NCBI GenBank assembly: GCA_016785225.1
Contig: JAFBJZ010000238.1
Location: 1 to 64,000 of the forward strand
DNA from: Psettodes erumei
Taxonomy: Eukaryota; Chordata; Actinopteri; Pleuronectiformes; Psettodidae
Reading direction: 5' to 3'
Length of the DNA: 64,000 nucleotides
Part shown: positions 57,208-64,000 of the stretch, in pieces
How the letters are laid out: each line of letters starts with the position of its first letter
Numbering within the stretch: the stretch's first letter is position 1
Made by a program: the position numbers and the translations under genes
Notes under the pieces: generated by a model
Database searches by the model: none
The model's input: the letters and a program-made list of their open reading frames with translations, nothing else
What the model was told of the DNA's origin: nothing

Positions 57208-59511
57208 TTAAGCCTGTAGTTTGCTCTTGAGGCTGTTCATTTTTGGGGAAAGCTTTGAACAGTCCAGCTCAAGGAGGAGTTTCTGAAAGGCTTCAAAGGT
57301 GTACCTGAGTTCGTTGGGATAGGCAAGGTTCACTGTATATGTCAAACCAATGAGCATGGCACAAGCCCTTGGAAAGTTACCCAGAGCGGTCAGGACCTTT
57401 GTTCCATCTATCACGATTCCAATGTCCTCTGTACCTTCTGACAGATTGGTCTGGATGCTGTATATTTTCATCCCTTGTGCAGCAAGGTCCTGTGCCACAC
57501 TGTCTTCATCTGCATCCTAAGATAACACAAACATTTTGTTTTTTTAGACTGTACAGCTAAGGTCAGTAAGAGCAGTCAGAAGAGACAGACAGAACAGACA
57601 GACAGAACAGACAGACACAGATACGACAGACAGACAGAACAGAGACACGGACAGACAGAAAAAGATAGGACAGACAGACAGATAGAACAGACAGACAGAG
57701 CAGACAGGACAGACAGAAAGAACAAATAAGACAGACAGAACAGAGACAGACAGACAGAACAGACAGATAGTACAGACAGAAAGAACAAATAAGACAAACA
57801 GACAGAAGAGAGATGCATTTCCACTTACATCATACTCTTTGAAGAGCTGACCAGATTCACCAGATTCACCAAGGTACAACATCAGACACCGGATGACAAT
57901 GTCTGGTTATGTTGATGGTAGGATTGCTAGGAGCCTGAAATAAGAAATGAATAATACTTAAGGTCGTGGCACAGTTTTAACACTAGGATGCATAGACTTG
58001 AAGAAAACAATGTCAATTATCCCTGATGATGTGCTGTCTGAGAGACCAGTCTTTTGAAACACTTCTTGGTTTAACAGAGGTTTTCAGAGGATCAGCTATG
58101 ACTACAAAAAGACACTGGTACTGGAAAAGAAACTTCCGTTATACCAAAACATTTTAAAAGTTATGTTTATCATTAAACATATAGTGAGTTTGTAGGTGAG
58201 TTTTGTGACCCTTGGACAAAAATAAATATAGATAAAAACATAATATGGTCAAATTTAGGATACCTTCTGTAGAATCATCTGCAGTCTCAATCCCATGGCG
58301 CCACCCTTTGAGTGGAAGAGGTTCAGAAGCCTGGGAGAGTTTTCATCCAGCTGGGACATGAACTTTGATTCCAGGTGCACTGTCGTGACTCTGTGAAACT
58401 CATCCTGGATCTAAAAGATAATTGATGTAATCTGTAAAATATATTTAAATAATTGACCCCATATAGTTGCAAAGAAATGGTTCTGATTGCCATACACTTA
58501 TAACTCACATTAGATGCCTCAAATAGAGCTGGCCATCTGGCTTTGATGTCCTCTATGGTGGGTGATTGGTTCATGATTTCATTTCTTCGGTGTGCAAAAG
58601 TTTTGGCCATCTTTTCTTTGATCAGTTTGTTGTTGTCTTTTTTCCTCACTTCAGTTAGCAACTGAATCCTTTCCTGTTCTTGACTTTCCTTATCCTCTCC
58701 TGCTGGGTAAGGTGGGAGGTAGTTCACTTCTGCCTTTCGAGGCTTTTTCACATTCTTTGCAGATTTCTAGTCTGCAGGGCTCTTGCGCTTCAAGGTATTG
58801 CACATCACCTCAGGAACACCGTAGCCATAGTAACCTGAGAAGGAGCCAGGTTCCTTCAGACAAGGATATTTCTTGACAAGTGCCTCAGCAACGTCACATA
58901 TCTGTGCACCTGATGGATAAGCTGTATATGTATATATAGTTTCAGCCAGCTTCTCCAATATGTCTGCCTTGACCTTTGAGGCAGTCAGACGTGTTCCATT
59001 CTTTCTGTAGTCTTCATCAGCCCGTTCAAGATACATCTCAGTCTCATATGCAACCTGTGGAATGGGGAACTGCTTTGGCCATGGCTGCAATCATTCAGTG
59101 GTGCTTCTCCGTCTAGGCAGGATAATTGCGTCCGTTGAAGATGATGATCCAGCAGAGGACTCTGCATTTGATGCAACTGACTCTGGCTAAGATACTGAGT
59201 CACAATCTGTTGACTGTTCACCAAAAGAAGTCTCGAAACTTTCATCAACTTGCTGAAAGTTAAGAATAATCGGGGCAGCATAGAAAACTTTTACAGTGTC
59301 TTTGTGTTTAATTTGGTCAGTTTTATGCAAAGTGAAGTAATCTTCAAATTCCGAGTCCAAATACTGAATACTGAACTCCTGAGAAATTCCAAAGTTCTCT
59401 CTTACAGTAGTTTTCAGTTCCTCCACAGTTGGTGGGATTCCTGATGGAAGGACCAACGTCTCAATTCGGGCGTCAATGATTACTCGCAGTTTTTCCTCCA
59501 TCTCTGCCAGC
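57208..59511 (-). pseudogene. ORF-B: SAMD3-like spliced gene of a repeat element, decayed
   Basis: The acceptor TTATTAG at 59513-59512 precedes the ATG at 59501. Exon B1 (59511 to about 58508) reads MEEKLRVIIDARIETLVLPS, GIPPTVEELKTTVRENFG, a Ser-rich linker, then PWPKQFPIPQVAYETEMYLE, LEKLAETIYTYTAYPSGAQI and DVAEALVKKYPCL, then a basic coiled-coil-like part to ALFEASN/GTGAGT. Exon B2 (about 58412-58263) reads IQDEFHRVTTVHLESKFMSQ and ends CAGAAG/GTATCC. Exon B3 (about 57935-57833) ends FKEYD/GTAAGT. Exon B4 (about 57517-57208) reads DADEDSVAQDLAAQGMKIYS...MNSLKSKLQA, stop. Nonsense codons occur near 59187, 59093, 58767 and in B3, so it is dead. The middle resembles the post-SAM region of vertebrate SAMD3, but no SAM domain is visible. 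Function unknown. Confidence 0.65.
57576..57815. repeat. (ACAG)n/(CAGA)n microsatellite in ORF-B intron
   Basis: About 240 bp of AGACAGACAGAACAG-type units with variable interruptions, between exons B3 and B4. Long Ser/Val/Cys-rich frames on the minus strand across it are artefacts. Confidence 0.95.
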
Positions 59512-59941
59512 CTAATAAGAACATCAACAGACAAAAGCAGATAATTATACCACACAATACGATAAATATGACAATAACAGAGCCTTGACGTGCCACCAGG
59601 AAAAAACTGACCCGTGCATCACTAGTGCTGGACCACTTTCAGTTTTATGAATGAAAAGTTGAAAAAAAAATTGTCTTTTAAAAGGTATTTTTGCATTCCA
59701 TTTTAACATTAAATTATTAATCATTCAAATGTGGAATTATTAAATATTTCCAAATCATTTAACTTTTTAACTCATCAATTCATATAGGCTTTTTAAAATA
59801 TATTTGTAGGTATTGACAGCAAACAAGTTAGTAACTATTACTTAAATTATGGAATAATTTCCTAGAATAATCCCAGTTACATTAACCACAAAATAGATAA
59901 TATGACACATGTACAGATTTAAGGGTCAATATGTCATTTAC
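59512..59941. other. Spacer/intron between ORF-A and ORF-B
   Basis: AT-rich DNA of 430 bp. The ORF-A stop is immediately followed by GTAAAT on the minus strand (TTTTAG/GTAAAT), which could act as a splice donor to the ORF-B acceptor at 59512. Both genes may thus share a primary transcript. Confidence 0.45.
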
Positions 59942-62321
59942 CTAAAACGAACAGATATGACGTTTTAGTGTGACCAAGCGCTTTCCTCCCACACTGTATG
60001 CAGCCAAGGGGTAGACATCGCCAAGTTTCTGCTGCTCACAAAGTGCCATTTTCCCAGTGTCCTCGAACTGGAAAGATCTTAGATGCTCTTCATACCAGGA
60101 AACAAGTAACTTTACAATGAAGTGTACACAGTTGTCCAAAATAGCAATCTGAATCTCTGCAAAATCAGGAAGTCCGCCTGTTGAGCCATAGGACATGATC
60201 ATCCCAACATTGTACCTTGTTCCATAACAGGTGACAGTCTTGGCTAACACCACAGCAGACAGAAGTGGTGATGTTTCTCTTAATATTTCCTGTATGTCCG
60301 GATGCAGTACATTTAAAGGCACCTCAGATATTTTAGTAACACAAAGTGCCTGCTTTCCACCATCTGTTTGCAGGTGGTATGCCATCATCATCTGGTGTCA
60401 TGTTGAAAGGGTCAGCAAAACATTTCTGAAATTGTTAGTGTGCCTCACTACTTTCTTAAAAAAGCTGTGTTTCGCTTCAAAGGGCATAGTCCATACACCA
60501 ACCAGAGGCCCATATTCTTCAATCAATGTAGGGTAGTGTTCCAAAAAATTGTGTTTTTGTGTCAGAGTCTCTTCTGGAAAAACGGTCAAAAATCTGTCAC
60601 GATGTTCAGATAAGTCAAGGTATGCAATAGTCTCAGGTGTATGAACAGGAGCAACCACCAATTCAACTATATCTTTTAAAGTGAGAAGAACCTGCCAAGC
60701 AGAATCACCCTCAGGGATCAGTAAACCAACAATGAGAGGCAACAAACGTATTAGGGCCCAGTTTTCATGAGCATTTCCCCCTATAGATTTGCGAGTTATG
60801 TAATTTTGGGGGATTTTCTGAGGGCTGTTGGTTTTGTCTGAAGCCTTATAAGGGAAAAACTTAATTAACTCGTTAAGTTGAGTTAAATTAAAGTACTTCT
60901 TCTTTGTGAAAACCTGAATACACAATGCCAGTTCCCTTGCAACAATCCCTTCAAAAATATCATGAAGTACATCTGGTGGGTACCCAGAGACAAAGTGAAA
61001 GTGAGTCAATTTGTCCCTCAGTGGACATGACCACTTTACATCAAAGAAATGTGTTAAACTGGGATTGTTTTCAACAGTTTGTACGTGCAGACTATGGTCC
61101 TCTTTGTACGACGAGGGAATGCTCCACTGAAGAATATCCAAGACAAAACCGACATATGTATGGCCCTGTGAAACTTTCAACTAGTCCACTGAGCGAATGT
61201 GCACCGAGATTATCCGCTGCAACACAGTGTACAGTCCCTTTAATACTTGTCCCAGCACTGGGAATGAAAACTTCTTCCTTTTCTAGAGTGACAAGATCTT
61301 TCAAGAGTGGTTCCAAAACTACTTTGTATTCAAACTGTTTTATATCAACAGTTTTGCAAAGTAAAGCCAGGTGTATTGACGTTAATTCAGATTGCAATTC
61401 TAATGGTAAATTTGCCAAAATCCAATAAATGGCTGTAATTTTGTGTTTTTTCCTTAATGTCCCTAGTGGGTTACAGACCTCAAAATCATATACATAAAGG
61501 ATTATTGAGAGTTGTGTTTCTTCTCCAGCATAAAAATCATTTTGCTTGTAAAATTTGCCATCAAAAATTGACTTATAGCTAGAGCCGTTTGAATACCTGG
61601 ATACGATTCCCTCTGCAACGTCTTTATTCTTCACAGTTTCCTGCAAAGTTTTGAGAATGGGCACATATTGAAAGGTCTTGTTCTTTTAAAAAACCAAGAA
61701 TATATTCAACAGGGTCAACACAGTGGAAATGCTCCTTAAAATACCTTTTTCTCTTCAAAGCTGAACTAAGAGGACCACCTGCTCCTAGTGCTGTACTAAT
61801 GGGATGGAAGTTGCACAGTTGTATTGCCAATTCTGTTATGATGGCCTGGTCTACAGTGCATTTATTTAATCTCAATGTTGAATCAAGTGTATTTCTAACA
61901 ATGGCAACTGAAGCTGAAGATGAAATGAAGTGAAGGTCTTCAACCAGCTTTTGTGTTTCAGAAATGTATTGTAAATATTTGTCTGAAAACTGCACCCTTC
62001 AAATGCACAAAAGACAGTTTCATGGAGTTTCAGATGATTTCCAATATGCTGAAAGAAGTCCTTCTCAGTAGTACAACTAGAATCACAAACTAAACACTTA
62101 AAAGTGGAGATGATATTTGGCTGTAGAATTTTCTTAGCTACATGGTACCTGGACAAATGTGTGCGAAGTGCACTCTGTGTTTTGAATGTACAAGGGCAAC
62201 CACCATAGAGACATGGCTGAGGTTGCCCACGACTAAATGTTGTGTGCTGTAGTCTATAATGCTTTAGTAGGTTCCCTTTTGTAGCAGACAAAAAGTTGCA
62301 GATCTTACACTGCCATCCCAT
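59942..62321 (-). pseudogene. ORF-A: C2H2 zinc-finger/transposase-like protein of a repeat element
   Basis: The minus-strand ATG at 62321 lies just after an acceptor (CATTATTTTAG, about 62331). Four C2H2-like fingers start it: WQCKICNFLSATKGNLLKHY, PCLYGGCPCTFKTQSALRTH, FKCLVCDSSCTTEKDFFQHI and VFCAFEGCSFQTNIYNTFLK. Then LKRKRYFKEHFHCVDPVEYI, DFEVCNPLGTLRKKHKITAI, HCVAADNLGAHSLSGLVESF with a Cys pair (CRFCLG), YPPDVLHDIFEGIVARELAL, SIGGNAHENWALIRLLPLIV, LKDIVELVVAPVHTPETIAY, NFLEHYPTLIEEYGPLVGVW and EAKHSFFKKVVRHTNNFRNV. A TGA near 60401 interrupts before MMMAYHLQTD, and the frame ends VTLKRHICSF. At least three frame changes and one nonsense codon disable it. The acidic residues in ADN, HDIFEG and EAKHSFFK are good candidates for an RNase H-like active site, but this is inference. 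The family is abundant in fish and unnamed to my knowledge. Confidence 0.7.
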
Positions 62322-63001
62322 AGGCAAAAACCTAAAATAATGAGAAACAAGGTTCTATTAACTTGTGTATAACTGTATAAATAGTAACCTACTTCAATAA
62401 TAGTGCTATTAATTACATAATGTACAGTTATGTGTGCACTGAGTTAAAAAAAAAAAGTGAAAAACATTTTCTATATTTTATACTGCTCAGGTTGGAACTT
62501 CAGGTTATCAACAGTTATCAACATGGTATTGTAAAAAACCTTTAAACAATATACTAAATGTTAATAGTATGTCATGTAGTATATGCATACCTGTGGTCTT
62601 GATGTGTTGCTCTGATTCTATGCACCTAGAGAAAAATGAGTAGCTTTAAGTAATTTGGATGACAACATTTTAATAACATTTTAAGCACAAACTCAGAAGA
62701 GGTGATACATGAAATAATTTGTTACAAACCAGGGTAATATAAATTTCTAAATTGTGACCAGAATTTATCCATCCAAAAAATATAAATGCTAAATAAATCA
62801 TCACTAAAATATGCATAAACCATGCAAATAGGGGGGCAAACAGGAGAGTGCAAAACGATCCTTAGTTACAGTGCTATTCCATTCCATAATATTTGTTCAG
62901 CTGTAGTCTACTGCAGTAATTGGCAATTACTTATCAAACCTTAAGAGAACAATACTAACAAAAACACACTCTGGCACACGGTGACACACAGTAAACCAAA
63001 T
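62322..63001 (-). promoter_or_regulatory. Probable 5' leader and upstream region of ORF-A
   Basis: A short sequence at about 62640-62592 ends, on the minus strand, with ACCACAG/GTATGC, a splice-donor match. With the acceptor near 62331 it would form a non-coding first exon and an intron of about 260 bp. Farther out only AT-rich DNA is seen. Inference from splice motifs only. Confidence 0.35.
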
Positions 63002-63101
63002 TTATTTATTTAAATTAAATTTCAGTCGCTGCATCATAACTGTCCCTACTTCACCTTCACCCCAGGCAGAACGCAATATAAATAGTAATATAGTAATAGT
63101 A

Positions 63102-63404
63102 ATAAAGCATATTATCAGACGCCCTGTCAACATAACTCCAGACAAAGTTTTAACAATAGAAAAGCCGACCAAATGCCGTACTAATAATGTGTTTGGTGGT
63201 GTGGTGGTGGTGGGGTGGGGTTTAAAACTTCTCGCCGTGTTGCTTCTTGTCTGGGAACTTGGTGCTGATGTACACACACCAGCCTCTATCCAGAAAACCA
63301 GAGCACGACGCATAAAGCATATTATCAGACGCCCTGTCAACATAACTCCAGACAAAGTTTTAACAATAGAAAAGCAGACCAAATGCCGTACTAATAATGT
63401 GTTT
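63102..63404. repeat. 93-bp direct repeat, two copies 210 bp apart
   Basis: Copies 63102-63194 and 63312-63404 begin ATAAAGCATATTATCAGACG and end TACTAATAATGTGTTT. They differ at one position (C to A at 63166/63376). Between them is a GTG-rich tract (about 63194-63220) and CG-containing sequence. Frames on both strands run through the repeats (plus 63189-63530, minus 63484-63002) but carry no known domain. Confidence 0.95.
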
Positions 63405-64000
63405 AACAATGTGTCACAACCGCAGCCGGTCCCCCGGCCACCACTGCCGCCACCACCACTCAGAAAAGTAGTTGTTGTAGCCAATTTGATGATATTTATT
63501 GTTGTGCATTTTTATACAAAGGTACTGTGATTTGTGAGGTTGCTATGACTACCAGGGTGTAGGTGGGGTTCAGTCAGGAAATCACAGGTTACTTCAGGGT
63601 GTCACTGGGGCACAGGTGGGAGGGATTGGCAATCACCAGGGAAGCCACACAGTTTTTCAACCGTGAGGTGGTTCTGTTTGGGCACGGTTACTTTGAGTTA
63701 TTTATCGTTTATTTTCAGCCACTTTAGTATTTTTTGAGATACAGTTAATTACCCGGCCTTTTGTGATGCATCCTGCAACGTAAAATAAACATTTTAAATG
63801 CCCTCAAGGACTTGTTTACATTCAACTCTACTACACCACGCGTATGGAAAGAGCTTCGCTGCCGCATCCCTCACTGGCAAGTTTTTGTAGATAGATTGCC
63901 TTTACAGTAGTAAAGCCGGTGAATATACCATTTTGACGGGATGATACTTGAGGATATAGAGTGTTACTTGAGCACAGTATATAACAATACGAAGCGCAGT
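63405..64000. other. End of window: no gene recognised
   Basis: A Pro/GCC-rich segment (63420-63470) followed by mixed DNA. The short string around 63840-63890 (CGCGTATGGAAAGAGCTTCG) has CpGs but no coding homology was seen. Confidence 0.5.

Larger units (their letters stand above)
24581..64000 (+). other. prkcz: Inferred prkcz intron 4 (at least 39.4 kb)
   Basis: No sequence encoding the pseudosubstrate, C1 or kinase domain of an atypical PKC was recognised after exon 4 on the plus strand, and no other host gene was recognised. The rest of the window is therefore read as the 5' part of one long intron filled with mobile elements. In mammals the corresponding intron hosts the internal promoter of the kinase-only PKM-zeta form. 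If a further gene or an assembly break lies within this interval, the reading would change. Confidence 0.55.

Noticed and set aside
57544..57882. 112-codon Ser/Val/Leu-rich minus-strand frame that looks like a membrane protein
   Set aside because: It is the (ACAG)n microsatellite read in a stop-free frame, in an intron of ORF-B.
63189..63530. 113-codon plus-strand ORF with hydrophobic start and Pro-rich end
   Set aside because: Runs through one copy of the 93-bp repeat and GTG-rich DNA. The minus strand is open too, and no domain is visible.
24581..64000. Search by eye for the next prkcz exon (pseudosubstrate and C1 domain)
   Set aside because: No plus-strand sequence encoding the basic pseudosubstrate followed by the C1 cysteine pattern was found. 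It presumably lies beyond the window.

Overview
This window is vertebrate nuclear DNA, almost certainly from a ray-finned (teleost) fish and plausibly a percomorph. It has GT-AG introns of many kilobases, long (CA)n/(TG)n microsatellites, and the usual teleost repeat mix: L2/CR1-like, Rex1-like and RTE LINEs, Tc1/mariner and hAT DNA transposons, Ty3/gypsy and solo LTRs. There is no operon structure, and no rRNA, tRNA or CRISPR array was recognised. Most open reading frames are transposon remnants or chance frames over low-complexity DNA.

The only host gene recognised is the 5' part of an atypical protein kinase C gene on the plus strand, best matched to prkcz (PKC zeta). Four coding exons are visible at 5753-5829, 19841-19962, 23226-23315 and 24530-24580. 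All have consensus splice sites and compatible phases. They encode the N-terminal PB1 domain up to the CPGED segment just before the pseudosubstrate. The next expected exon (pseudosubstrate and C1 zinc finger) was not found, so 24581-64000 is most simply read as the 5' part of a very long intron 4. In mammals the corresponding intron holds the internal PKM-zeta promoter.

Layout: 1-5380 is upstream DNA with LINE, hAT and Tc1 remnants. 5380-5830 holds the presumptive promoter and exon 1. Intron 1 (5830-19840) carries an RTE LINE with a long endonuclease ORF, a Rex1-like fragment, a 1.5-kb LTR, nested L2-like LINEs, a 1.8-kb hAT element and a mariner-type MITE. Intron 2 carries a Tc1-like transposon with perfect 40-bp terminal inverted repeats. 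Intron 3 carries a 210-bp hAT MITE. Intron 4 carries further LINE pieces, a 3.4-kb nearly full-length L2-like LINE (39799-43250), a second copy of the 1.5-kb LTR with a target-site duplication (46511-48026), a foldback element, a broken Ty3/gypsy pol (51600-53490) and three degraded Tc1 copies.

The most unusual part is 57208-62640 on the minus strand, a decayed unit with two genes in tandem. ORF-A encodes four C2H2 fingers plus a transposase-like body. ORF-B is a spliced, SAMD3-like gene. I read them together as a poorly classified two-gene DNA transposon. Other points of interest are a TG microsatellite serving as the 3' splice-site tract of an in-frame-skippable PB1 exon, YY1-like motifs and secretory-signal-like leaders at the 5' ends of two LINEs, and a strong antisense bias of retroelements relative to prkcz.

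All alignments were made by eye. Family names for repeats come from recognised motifs, not from database searches.
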